Assembly: GCF_027244095.1 (NCBI RefSeq)
Contig: NC_069669.1
Span: 23,711,501-23,775,500, forward strand
From: Hemicordylus capensis
Taxonomy: Eukaryota; Chordata; Lepidosauria; Squamata; Cordylidae
Direction of reading: 5' to 3'
Length of the DNA stretch: 64,000 nt
Below, in pieces: positions 39,724 through 50,900 of the stretch. Position 1 is the first letter of the stretch. Every line of letters starts with the position of its first letter. The notes under the pieces were generated by a model, which was not told the origin of the DNA, did no database searches, and worked only from the letters and a program-made list of their open reading frames with translations. Position numbers and translations under genes: made by a program.

Positions 39724-39760
39724 AGGGAATGGTGGTGCAGAACCTATCTCACAGAGATTT

Positions 39761-40440
39761 TAGAATTTCTGTGGGGTTCTTAGAATTTCTGTGGGGTTCT
39801 TAGAATTTCTGTGGGGTTCTTAGAATTTCTGTGGGGTTCTTAGAATTTCTGTGGGGTTCTTAGAATTTCTGTGGGGTTCTTAGAATTTCTGTGGGGTTCT
39901 TAGAATTTCTGTGGGGTTCTTAGAATTTCTGTGGGGTTCTTAGAATTTCTGTGGGGTTCTTAGAATTTCTGTGGGGTTCTTAGAATTTCTGTGGGGTTCT
40001 TAGAATTTCTGTGGGGTTCTTAGAATTTCTGTGGGGTTCTTAGAATTTCTGTGGGGTTCTTAGAATTTCTGTGGGGTTCTTAGAATTTCTGTGGGGTTCT
40101 TAGAATTTCTGTGGGGTTCTTAGAATTTCTGTGGGGTTCTTAGAATTTCTGTGGGGTTCTTAGAATTTCTGTGGGGTTCTTAGAATTTCTGTGGGGTTCT
40201 TAGAATTTCTGTGGGGTTCTTAGAATTTCTGTGGGGTTCTTAGAATTTCTGTGGGGTTCTTAGAATTTCTGTGGGGTTCTTAGAATTTCTGTGGGGTTCT
40301 TAGAATTTCTGTGGGGTTCTTAGAATTTCTGTGGGGTTCTTAGAATTTCTGTGGGGTTCTTAGAATTTCTGTGGGGTTCTTAGAATTTCTGTGGGGTTCT
40401 TAGAATTTCTGTGGGGTTCTTAGAATTTCTGTGGGGTTCT
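39761..40440 (+). repeat. 20-bp minisatellite, 34 identical copies
   Basis: TAGAATTTCTGTGGGGTTCT repeated 34 times over exactly 680 bp without any difference that I can see. The flank 'gagatttt' at 39755 is a partial entry into the repeat. Complete identity means very recent expansion or repeat-collapse behaviour of the assembly. Confidence 0.98.
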
Positions 40441-40534
40441 TGTTAGGTAACCCGTTTCCTGGTTTGTCTCCGGGGTGGGGGGCACCAAAGGCGGCTGCGC
40501 CTGTGGCCCAGCCTAGTCTTTAGAGTTTTGGTGT
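40441..40534. other. Unique spacer between minisatellite and satellite
   Basis: 94 bp, GC-rich ('gtctccggggtggggggcac'), no repeat. It is the last unique-looking sequence before the chromosome-end block. Confidence 0.7.
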
Positions 40535-40916
40535 TTTTGCGCCTTTCTCAGGTTAAAATGTGCGTTTCAGGGTGTTTGTGTGCGTTTCTGAGGTTAAAGT
40601 GCGCGTTTCAGGGTGTTTGTGTGCGTTTCTGAGGTTAAAGTGCGCGTTTCAGGGTGTTTGTGTGCGTTTCTGAGGTTAAAGTGCGCGTTTCTGGGTGTTT
40701 GTGCGCGTTTCAGAGTGTGCGCGTTTTAGGGTGTTTTTGCGCGTTTCTGAGGTTAAAGTGCATGTTTCAGGGTCTTTGTGCGCGTTTCAGGGTGTTTTTG
40801 CGCGTTTCTGAGGTAAAAGTGTGTGTTTTTCAGTGTTTTTGCACGTTTCTGAGGTAAAAGTCCATGTTTTAAGGTGTTTTTTCATGTTTCTGAGGTAAAA
40901 GTGCAGGTTTTTCAGT
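40535..40916 (+). repeat. Diverged proximal satellite, + orientation
   Basis: 41-bp units made of two halves, GCGCGTTTCAGGGTGTTTGT and GTGCGTTTCTGAGG + TTAAAGT, repeated about nine times with variation. The halves are more alike here than in the main array. This is the same family as 41901-64000. Confidence 0.93.
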
Positions 40917-41450
40917 GTAACTTTGCAACGTTGCCCCATTGTAACTTTGCAACGTTGCCCCATTGTAACTTTGCAACGTTGCCCCATTGTAACTTTGCAA
41001 CGTTGCCCCATTGTAACTTTGCAACGTTGCCCCATTGTAACTTTGCAACGTTGCCCCATTGTAACTTTGCAACGTTGCCCCATTGTAACTTTGCAACGTT
41101 GCCCCATTGTAACTTTGCAACGTTGCCCCATTGTAACTTTGCAACGTTGCCCCATTGTAACTTTGCAACGTTGCCCCATTGTAACTTTGCAACGTTGCCC
41201 CATTGTAACTTTGCAACGTTGCCCCATTGTAACTTTGCAACGTTGCCCCATTGTAACTTTGCAACGTTGCCCCATTGTAACTTTGCAACGTTGCCCCATT
41301 GTAACTTTGCAACGTTGCCCCATTGTAACTTTGCAACGTTGCCCCATTGTAACTTTGCAACGTTGCCCCATTGTAACTTTGCAACGTTGCCCCATTGTAA
41401 CTTTGCAACGTTGCCCCATTGTAACTTTGCAACGTTGCCCCATTGTAACT
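40917..41450 (+). repeat. 24-bp tandem repeat, 22 identical copies
   Basis: The unit is GTAACTTTGCAACG + TTGCCCCATT. Twenty-two full copies at 40917-41444 and a partial GTAACT to 41450. It contains the perfect 10-bp palindrome GCAACGTTGC. Because 24 is a multiple of 3, frames stay open on both strands (repeats of KVTMGQRC, QRCPIVTL, NFATLPHC). These are not genes. Confidence 0.98.
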
Positions 41451-41515
41451 AAAATTTTTTTAACTGAAAGACAAAGGGGCAATGGGTGGATGGGACAAAG
41501 GTACAAAGAGTCGAA
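41451..41515. other. Linker between 24-mer and 8-mer arrays
   Basis: 65 bp with scattered GGGCAATGG-like pieces ('acaaaggggcaatgggtgga'). It marks the centre of the inverted structure. Confidence 0.7.
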
Positions 41516-41616
41516 GGGGCAATGGGGCAATGGGGCAATGGGGCAATGGGGCAATGGGGCAATGGGGCAATGGGGCAATGGGGCAATGGGGCAATGGGGC
41601 AATGGGGCAATGGGGC
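41516..41616 (+). repeat. 8-bp tandem repeat, 12 copies
   Basis: AATGGGGC repeated 12 times from 41521 to 41616, preceded by GGGGC. AATGGGGC is the reverse complement of the last 8 bases of the 24-mer (GCCCCATT), so this array is one third of the 24-mer amplified in inverted orientation. It ends in 'aatgttgcaaagttac', the inverted 24-mer start. Confidence 0.97.
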
Positions 41617-41624
41617 AATGTTGC

Positions 41625-41872
41625 AAAGTTACACAGAAAAATGTGCACTTTTACCTCAGAAGCGCAAAAACACCTTAAAACGCGCATTTTTACCTCAGAA
41701 ACGTGCAAAAACACCTTAAAATGCGCGTTTTTACCTCAGAAACGCGCAAAAACACCTTAAAACGCGCGTTTTTACCTCAGAAACGCGCATTTTTACCTCA
41801 GAAACGCACAAAAACACCTCAAAACGCGCACTTTAACCTCAGAAACGCGCAAAAACACCTTAAAAGGCGCAC
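41625..41872 (-). repeat. Satellite in inverted orientation
   Basis: Reads 'ttttacctcagaaacgcgca' and 'aaaaacaccttaaaacgcgc', the reverse complement of the main satellite. The junction 'gttacacagaaaaatgtgca' mirrors the left junction at about 40900-40922, so the two sides form an inverted repeat around the 24-mer/8-mer core. Confidence 0.96.
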
Positions 41873-41900
41873 GGTTAGGGTTAGGGTTAGGGTTAGGGTT
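41873..41900 (+). repeat. Interstitial telomere repeat, (TTAGGG)4
   Basis: Four perfect TTAGGG units (41875-41898) preceded by GG and followed by 'gtttgaggtaaaag', which is satellite. TTAGGG on the + strand points to a chromosome end on the right, but satellite continues for over 22 kb, so the tract is internal. Confidence 0.97.
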
Positions 41901-44900
41901 TGAGGTAAAAGTGTTTCTGAGGTAAAAGTGCGCGTTTTGAGGTGTTTCTGCGCGTTTCTGAGGTAAAAACGCGCGTTTTGAGGTGTTTTTGCGCGTTTCT
42001 GAGGTAAAAATGCGCATTTCTGAGGTAAAAATCCATGTTTCTGAGGTAAAAATGCACATTTTAAGGTGTTTTTGCGCGTTTCTGAAGTTAAAATGCACGT
42101 TTCTGAGGTAAAAACGCGTGTTTTAAGGTGTTTTGGCGCGTTTCTGAGGTAAAAACGCGCGTTTTAAGGTGTTTTGGCGCGTTTCTGAGGTAAAAACGCG
42201 CGTTTTAAGGTGTTTTGGCGCGTTTCTGAGGTAAAAATGCGCGTTTTAAGGTGTTTTTGCGCGTTTCTGAGGTAAAAATGCGCGTTTTAAGGTGTTTTTG
42301 CGCGTTTTAAGGTGTTTTTGCGCGTTTCTGAGGTAAAAATGCGCGTTTCTGAGGAAAAAATGCGCATTTTAAGGTGTTTTTGCGCGTTTCTGAGGTAAAA
42401 ACACGCGTTTTAAGGTGTTTTTGCGCGTTTCTGAGGTAAAAATGCGCGTTTTAAGGTGTTTTTGCGCGTTTCTGAGGTAAAAATGCGCGTTTCTGAGGTA
42501 AAAGTGCGCGTTTTAAGGTGTTTTTGCGCGTTTCTGAGGTAAAAGTGCGCGTTTTAAGGTGTTTTTGCGCGTTTCTGAGGTAAAAGTGCGCGTTTTAAGG
42601 TGTTTTTGCGCGTTTCTGAGGTAAAAGTGCGCGTTTTAAGGTGTTTTGCGCGTTTCTGAGGTAAAAATGCGCATTTCTGAGGTAAAAGTGCGCGTTTTAA
42701 GGTGTTTTGCGTGTTTCTGAGGTAAAAGTGCGCGTTTTAAGGTGTTTTTGCGCGTTTCTGAGGTAAAAGTGCGCGTTTTAAGGTGTTTTTGCGCGTTTCT
42801 GAGGTAAAAGTGCGCGTTTTAAGGTGTTTTGCGCGTTTCTGAGGTAAAAGTGCGCGTTTTAAGGTGTTTTTGCGCGTTTCTGAGGTAAAAGTGCGCGTTT
42901 CTGAGGTAAAAGTGCGCGTTTTAAGGTGTTTTTGCGCATTTCTGAGGTAAAATTGCGCATTTCAAGGTGTTTTTGCGCATTTCTGAGGTAAAAGTGCGCG
43001 TTTTAAGGTGTTTTTGCGCGTTTCTGAGGTAAAAATGCGCGTTTCTGAGGTAAAAGTGCGCGTTTTGGTGTTTTTGCACGTTTCTGAGGTAAAAATGCGC
43101 GTTTTAAGGTGTTTTTGCGCGTTTCTGAGGTAAAAATGCGCGTTTTAAGGTGTTTTTGCGTGTTTCTGAGGTAAAAATACGCGTTTCTGAGGTAAAAATG
43201 CGCGTTTTAAGGTGTTTTTGCGCGTTTCTGAGGTAAAAATGCGCGTTTCTGAGGTAAAAATGCACGTTTTAAGGTGTTTTTGCGCATTTCTGAGGTAAAA
43301 ATGCGCGTTTCTGCGGTGAAAATGCGCATTTCTGAGGTAAAAGTGCGCGTTTTAAGGTGTTTTTGCACGTTTCCGAGGTAAAAGTGCGCATTTTAAGGTG
43401 TTTTTGCGCGTTTCTGAGGTAAAAATGCGCGTTTCTGAGGTAAAAGTGCGCGTTTTAAGGTGTTTTTGCGCATTTCTGAGGTAAAAATGCGCGTTTTAAG
43501 GTGTTTTTGCGCGTTTCTGAGGTAAAAATGCGCATGTCTGAGGTAAAAGTGCGCGTTTTAAGGTGTTTTTGCGCGTTTCTGAGGTAAAAATGCGCGTTTC
43601 TGAGGTAAAAGTGCGCGTTTTAAGGTGTTTTTGCGCGTTTCTGAGGTAAAAATGTGCGTTTTAAGGTGTTTTTGCGCGTTTCTGAGGTAAAAATGCGCAT
43701 TTCTGCGGTGAAAGTGCGCGTTTTAAGGTGTTGCACGTTTCTGAGGTAAAAGTGCGCGTTTTAAGGTGTTTTTGCACGTTTCTGAGGTAAAAATGCGCGT
43801 TTCTGAGGTAAAAATGCGCATTTCTGAGGTAAAAGTGCGCGTTTTAAGGTGTTTTTGCACGTTTCCGAGGTAAAAGTGCGCATTTTAAGGTGTTTTTGCG
43901 CGTTTCTGAGGTAAAAATGCGCGTTTCTGAGGTAAAAGTGCGCGTTTTAAGGTGTTTTTGCGCGTTTCTGAGGTAAAAATGCGCGTTTTAAGGTGTTTTT
44001 GCGCGTTTCTGAGGTAAAAATGCGCGTTTAAAGGTGTTTTTGCGCGATTCTGAGGTAAAAATGCGCATGTCTGAGGTAAAAGTGCACGTTTTAAGGTGTT
44101 TTTGCGCGTTTCTGAGGTAAAAATGCGCGTTTCTGAGGTAAAAGTGCGCGTTTTAAGGTGTTTTTGCGCGTTTCTGAGGTAAAAATGCGCGTTTTAAGGT
44201 GTTTTTGCGTGTTTCTGAGGTAAAAATGCGCGTTTTAAGGTGTTTTTGCGCGTTTCTGAGGTAAAAATGAGCGTTTTAAGGTGTTTTTGCGCGTTTCTGA
44301 GGTAAAAATGCGCGTTTCTGAGGTAAAAATGCGCGTTTCTGAGGTAAAAATGCGCGTTTTAAGGTGTTTTTGCGCGTTTCTGAGGTAAAAATGCGCGTTT
44401 CTGAGGTAAAAATGCGCGTTTTAAGGTGTTTTTGCGCATTTCTGAGGTAAAAATGCGCGTTTAAAGGTGTTTTTGCGCGTTTCTGAGGTAAAAATGCACA
44501 TTTCTGAGGTAAAAGTGCGCGTTTTAAGGTGTTTTTGCGCGTTTCTGAGGTAAAAATGCGCGTTTCTGAGGTAAAAGTGCGCGTTTTAAGGTCTTTTTGC
44601 GCGTTTCTGAGGTAAAAGTGCGTGTTTCTGAGGTAAAAATGCGCGTTTTAAGGTGTTTTTGCGCGTTTCTGAGGTAAAAATGCGCGTTTCTGAGGTAAAA
44701 GTGCGCGTTTTAAGGTGTTTTTGCGCGTTTCTGAGGTAAAAATGCGCGTTTTAAGGTGTTTTGCGCGTTTCTGAGGTAAAAGTGCGCGTTTTAAGGTGTT
44801 TTTGCGCGTTTCTGTGGTAAAAATGCGCGTTTCTGAGGTAAAAATGCGCTTTTTAAGGTGTTTTTGCGCGTTTCTGAGGTAAAAATGCGCGTTTCTGAGG

Positions 44901-47900
44901 TAAAAATGCGCGTTTTAAGGTGTTTTTGCGCGTTTCTGAGGTAAAAATGCGCGTTTTAAGGTGTTTTTGCGCGTTTCTGAGGTAAAAGTGCGCGTTTTAA
45001 GGTTTTTTTGTGCGTTTCTGAGGTTAAAATGCGCGTTTCTGAGGTTAAAATGCGCGTTTCTGAGGTTAAAATGCGCGTTTCTGAGGTAAAAATGCGCGTT
45101 TCTGAGGTAAAAATGCGCGTTTTAAGGTGTTTTTGCGCGTTTCTGAGGTAAAAATGCGCGTTTTAAGGTGTTTTTGCGCGTTTCTGAGGTAAAAATGCGC
45201 GTTTCTGAGGTAAAAATGCGCGTTTTAAGGTGTTTTTGCGCGTTTCTGAGGTAAAAATGCGCGTTTCTGAGGTAAAAATGCGAGTTTTAAGGTGTTTTTG
45301 CGCGTTTCTGAGGTAAAAGTGCGCGTTTTAAGGTGTTTTTGCGCGTTTCTGAGGTAAAAGTGCGCGTTTTAAGGTGTTTTTGCGCGTTTCTGAGGTAAAA
45401 ATGCGCGTTTCTGAGGTAAAAATACGCGTTTTAAGGTGTTTTTGCGCGTTTCTGAGGTAAAAATGCGCGTTTTAAGGTGTTTTTGCGCGTTTCTGTGGTA
45501 AAAATGCGCGTTTCTGTGGTAAAAATGCGCGTTTTAAGGTGTTTTTGCGCGTTTCTGAGGTAAAAATGCGCGTTTCTGAGGTAAAAATGCACGTTTTAAG
45601 GTGTTTTTGCGCGTTTCTGAGGTAAAAATGCGCGTTTCTGAGGTAAAAGTGCGCGTTTTAAGGTGTTTTTGCGCGTTTCTGAGGTTAAAATGCACGTTTC
45701 TGAGGTTAAAATGCGCGTTTTAAGGTGTTTTTGCGCGTTTCTGAGGTAAAAATGCGCGTTTCTGAGGTAAAAATGCGCGTTTCTGAGGTAAAAATACGCA
45801 TTTTAAGGTTTTTGCGCGTTTCTGAGGTAAAAATGCGCGTTTTAAGGTGTTTTTGCGCGTTTCTGAGGTAAAAATGCGCGTTTCTGAGGTAAAAATGCGC
45901 GTTTTAAGGTGTTTTTGCGCGTTTCTGAGGTAAAAATGCGCGTTTCTGAGGTAAAAGTGCGCGTTTTAAGGTGTTTTTGCGCGTTTCTGAGGTAAAAATG
46001 AGCGTTTCTGAGGTAAAAATGCGCGTTTCTGAGGTAAAAGTGCGCGTTTTAAGGTGTTTTTGCGCGTTTCTGAGGTAAAAATGCGCGTTTTAAGGTGTTT
46101 TTGCGCGTTTCTGAGGTAAAAATGCGCATGTCTGAGGTAAAAGTGCGCGTTTTAAGGTGTTTTTGCGCGTTTCTGAGGTAAAAATGCGCGTTTCTGAGGT
46201 AAAAATGCGCGTTTTAAGGTGTTTTTGCGCGTTTCTGAGGTAAAAATTGCGTTTTAAGGTGTTTTTGCGCGTTTCTGAGGTAAAAATGCGCATTTCTGCG
46301 GTGAAAGTGCGCGTTTTAAGGTGTTGCACGTTTCTGAGGTAAAAGTGCGCGTTTTAAGGTGTTTTTGCGCGTTTCTGAGTTAAAAATGCGCGTTTCTGAG
46401 GTAAAAATGCGCGTTTCTGAGGTAAAAGTGCGCGTTTTAAGGTGTTTTTGCACGTTTCCGAGGTAAAAGTGCGCATTTTAAGGTGTTTTTGCGCGTTTCT
46501 GAGGTAAAAATGCGCGTTTCTGAGGTAAAAGTGCGCGTTTTAAGGTGTTTTTGCGCGTTTCTGAGGTAAAAATGCGCGTTTTAAGGTGTTTTTGCGCGTT
46601 TCTGAGGTAAAAATGCGCGTTTAAAGGTGTTTTTGCGCGTTTCTGAGGTAAAAATGCGCATGTCTGAGGTAAAAGTGCGCGTTTTAAGGTGTTTTTGCGC
46701 GTTTCTGAGGTAAAAATGCGCGTTTCTGAGGTAAAAGTGCGCGTTTTAAGGTGTTTTTGCGCGTTTCTGAGGTAAAAGTGCGCTTTAAGGTGTTTTTGCG
46801 CGTTTCTGAGGTAAAAATGCGCGTTTTAAGGTGTTTTTGCGCGTTTCTGAGGTAAAAATGAGCGTTTTAAGGTGTTTTTGCGCGTTTTAAGGTGTTTTTG
46901 CGCGTTTCTGAGGTAAAAATGCGCGTTTTAAGGTGTTTTTGCGCGTTTCTGAGGTTAAAATGCGCGTTTCTGAGGTAAAAATGCGCGTTTTAAGGTGTTT
47001 TTGCGCGTTTCTGAGGTAAAAATGCGCGTTTAAAGGTGTTTTTGCGCGTTTCTGAGGTAAAAATGCGCATTTCTGAGGTAAAAGTGCGCGTTTTAAGGTG
47101 TTTTTGCGCGTTTCTGAGGTAAAAGTGCGCGTTTTAAGGTGTTTTTGCGCGTTTCTGAGGTAAAAATGCGTGTTTCTGAGGTAAAAATGCGCGTTTTAAG
47201 GTGTTTTTGCGCGTTTCTGAGGTAAAAATGCGCGTTTCTGAGGTAAAAGTGCGCGTTTTAAGGTGTTTTTGCGCGTTTCTGAGGTAAAAATGCGCGTTTT
47301 AAGGTGTTTTGCGCGTTTCTGAGGTAAAAGTGCGCGTTTTAAGGTGTTTTTGCGCGTTTCTGTGGTAAAAATGCGCGTTTCTGAGGTAAAAATGCGCTTT
47401 TTAAGGTGTTTTTGCGCGTTTCTGAGGTAAAAATGCGCGTTTCTGAGGTAAAAATACGCGTTTTAAGGTGTTTTTGCGCGTTTCTGAGGTAAAAATGCGC
47501 GTTTCTGAGGTAAAAATGCGCGTTTTAAGGTGTTTTTGTGCGTTTCTGAGGTAAAAATGCGCGTTTAAAGGTGTTTTTGCGCGTTTCTGAGGTAAAAATG
47601 CGCATTTCTGAGGTAAAAATGCGCGTTTTTGAGGTAAAAATGCGCGTTTTAAGGTGTTTTTGCGCGTTTCTGAGGTTAAAATGCGCGTTTCTGAGGTAAA
47701 AGTGCGCGTTTTAAGGTGTTTTTGCGCGTTTCTGAGGTAAAAATGCGCCTTTCTGAGGTAAAAATGCGCCTTTCTGAGGTAAAAATGCGCGTTTCTGAGG
47801 TAAAAATGCGCGTTTTAAGGTGTTTTTGCGCGTTTCTGAGGTAAAAGTGCGCGTTTTAAGGTGTTTTTGCGCGTTTCTGAGGTTAAAATGCGCGTTTCTG

Positions 47901-50900
47901 AGGTAAAAATGCGCGTTTTAAGGTGTTTTTGCGCGTTTCTGAGGTAAAAATGCGCGTTTCTGAGGTAAAAATGCGCGTTTCTGAGGTCAAAGTGCGCGTT
48001 TTAAGGTGTTTTTGCGCGTTTCTGAGGTAAAAATGCGCGTTTCTGAGGTAAAAGTGCGCGTTTTAAGGTGTTTTTGCGCGTTTCTGAGGTTAAAATGCGC
48101 GTTTCTGAGGTAAAAGTGCGCGTTTTAAGGTGTTTTTGCGCGTTTCTGAGGTAAAAATGCGCGTTTCTGAGGTAAAAATGCGCGTTTCTGAGGTAAAAAT
48201 ACGCGTTTTAAGGTGTTTTTGCGCGTTTCTGAGGTAAAAATGCGCGTTTCTGAGGTAAAAATGCGCGTTTTAAGGTGTTTTTGCGCGTTTCTGAGGTAAA
48301 AATGCGCGTTTCTGAGGTAAAAGTGCGCGTTTTAAGGTGTTTTTGCGCGTTTCTGAGGTAAAAATGCGCGTTTTAAGGTGTTTTTGTGCGTTTCTGAGGT
48401 AAAAATGCGCGTTTCTGAGGTAAAAGTGCGCGTTTTAAGGTGTTTTTGCACTTTTCTGAGGTAAAAATGTGCGTTTCTGAGGTAAAAGTGCGCGTTTTAA
48501 GGTGTTTTTGCGCTTTTCTGAGGTAAAAATGCGCGTTTTAAGGTGTTTTTGCGCGTTTCTGAGGTAAAAATGCGCGTTTTAAGGTGTTTTTGCGCATTTC
48601 TGAGGTAAAAATGCGCGTTTCTTAGGTAAAAATGCGCGTTTTAAGGTGTTTTTGTGCGTTTCTGAGGTAAAAATGCGAGTTTTAAGGTCTTTTTGCGCGT
48701 TTCTGAGGTAAAAATGCGCGTTTTAAGGTGTTTTTGCGCGTTTTAAGGTGTTTTTGCGCGTTTTAATGTGTTTTTGCGCATTTCTGAGGTAAAAATGCGC
48801 GTTTCTGAGGTAAAAATGCGCGTTTTAAGGTGTTTTTGCGCGTTTCTGAGGTAAAAGTGCGCGTTTTAAGGTGTTTTTGCGCGTTTCTGAGGTAAAAATG
48901 CGCGTTTCTGAGGTAAAAATGCAAGTTTTAAGGTGTTTTTGCGCGTTTCTGAGGTAAAAATGCAAGTTTTAAGGTGTTTTTGCGCGTTTCTGAGGTAAAA
49001 ATGCGCGTTTTAAGGTGTTTTTGCGCGTTTCTGAGGTAAAAGTGTGCGTTTTAAGGTGTTTTTGCGCATTTCTGAGGTAAAAGTGCGCGTTTTAAGGTGT
49101 TTTTGCGCATTTCTGAGGTAAAAGTGCGCGTTTTAAGGTGTTTTTGCGCATTTCTGAGGTAAAAATGCGCGTTTTAAGGTGTTTTTGCGCATTTCTGAGG
49201 TAAAAATACGCGTTTTAAGGTGTTTTTGCGCGTTTCTGAGGTAAAAATGCGCGTTTTAAGGTGTTTTTGCGCGTTTCTGTGGTAAAAATGCGCGTTTCTG
49301 TGGTAAAAATGCGCGTTTTAAGGTGTTTTTGCGCGTTTCTGAGGTAAAAATGCGCGTTTCTGAGGTAAAAATGCGCGTTTTAAGGTGTTTTTGCGCGTTT
49401 CTGAGGTAAAAATGCGCGTTTCTGAGGTAAAAGTGCGCGTTTTAAGGTGTTTTTGCGCATTTCTGAGGTTAAAATGCACGTTTCTGAGGTAAAAATGCGC
49501 GTTTTAAGGTGTTTTTGCGCGTTTCTGAGGTAAAAATGCGCGTTTCTGAGGTAAAAATGCGCATTTCTGAGGTAAAAATGCGCGTTTCTGAGGTAAAAAT
49601 GCGCGTTTCTGAGGTAAAAGTGCGCGTTTTAAGGTGTTTTTGCGCGTTTCTGAGGTAAAAATGCGCGTTTTAAGGTGTTTTTGCGCGTTTCTGAGGTAAA
49701 AATGCGCATGTCTGAGGTAAAAGTGCGCGTTTTAAGGTGTTTTTGCGCGTTTCTGAGGTAAAAATGCGCGTTTCTGAGGTAAAAGTGCGCGTTTTAAGGT
49801 GTTTTTGCGCGTTTCTGAGGTAAAAATTGCGTTTTAAGGTGTTTTTGCGCGTTTCTGAGGTAAAAATGCGCATTTCTGCGGTGAAAGTGCGCGTTTTAAG
49901 GTGTTGCACGTTTCTGAGGTAAAAGTGCGCGTTTTAAGGTGTTTTTGCGCGTTTCTGAGTTAAAAATGCGCGTTTCTGAGGTAAAAATGCGCGTTTCTGA
50001 GGTAAAAGTGCGCGTTTTAAGGTGTTTTTGCACGTTTCCGAGGTAAAAGTGCGCATTTTAAGGTGTTTTTGCGCGTTTCTGAGGTAAAAATGCGCGTTTC
50101 TGAGGTAAAAGTGCGCGTTTTAAGGTGTTTTTGCGCGTTTCTGAGGTAAAAATGCGCGTTTTAAGGTGTTTTTGCGCGTTTCTGAGGTAAAAATGCGCGT
50201 TTAAAGGTGTTTTTGCGCGTTTCTGAGGTAAAAATGCGCATGTCTGAGGTAAAAGTGCGCGTTTTAAGGTGTTTTTGCGCGTTTCTGAGGTAAAAATGCG
50301 CGTTTCTGAGGTAAAAGTGCGCGTTTTAAGGTGTTTTTGCGCGTTTCTGAGGTAAAAGTGCGCGTTTTAAGGTGTTTTTGCGCGTTTCTGAGGTAAAAAT
50401 GCGCGTTTTAAGGTGTTTTTGCGCGTTTCTGAGGTAAAAATGAGCGTTTTAAGGTGTTTTTGCGCGTTTTAAGGTGTTTTTGCGCGTTTCTGAGGTAAAA
50501 ATGCGCGTTTTAAGGTGTTTTTGCGCGTTTCTGAGGTAAAAATGCGCGTTTCTGAGGTAAAAATGCGCGTTTTAAGGTGTTTTTGCGCGTTTCTGAGGTA
50601 AAAATGCGCGTTTAAAGGTGTTTTTGCGCGTTTCTGAGGTAAAAATGCGCATTTCTGAGGTAAAAGTGCGCGTTTTAAGGTGTTTTTGCGCGTTTCTGAG
50701 GTAAAAGTGCGCGTTTTAAGGTGTTTTTGCGCGTTTCTGAGGTAAAAATGCGTGTTTCTGAGGTAAAAATGCGCGTTTTAAGGTGTTTTTGCGCGTTTCT
50801 GAGGTAAAAATGCGCGTTTCTGAGGTAAAAGTGCGCGTTTTAAGGTGTTTTTGCGCGTTTCTGAGGTAAAAATGCGCGTTTTAAGGTGTTTTGCGCGTTT

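Noticed and set aside
40787-41678. Long open frames of 187-279 codons on both strands (KVTMGQRC, QRCPIVTL, NFATLPHC repeats) as a repeat protein
   Set aside because: The unit is 24 bp, a multiple of three, so every frame without a stop in one unit stays open in all 22. Frames are open on both strands and the DNA copies are identical, which points to repeat expansion and not selection on a protein.
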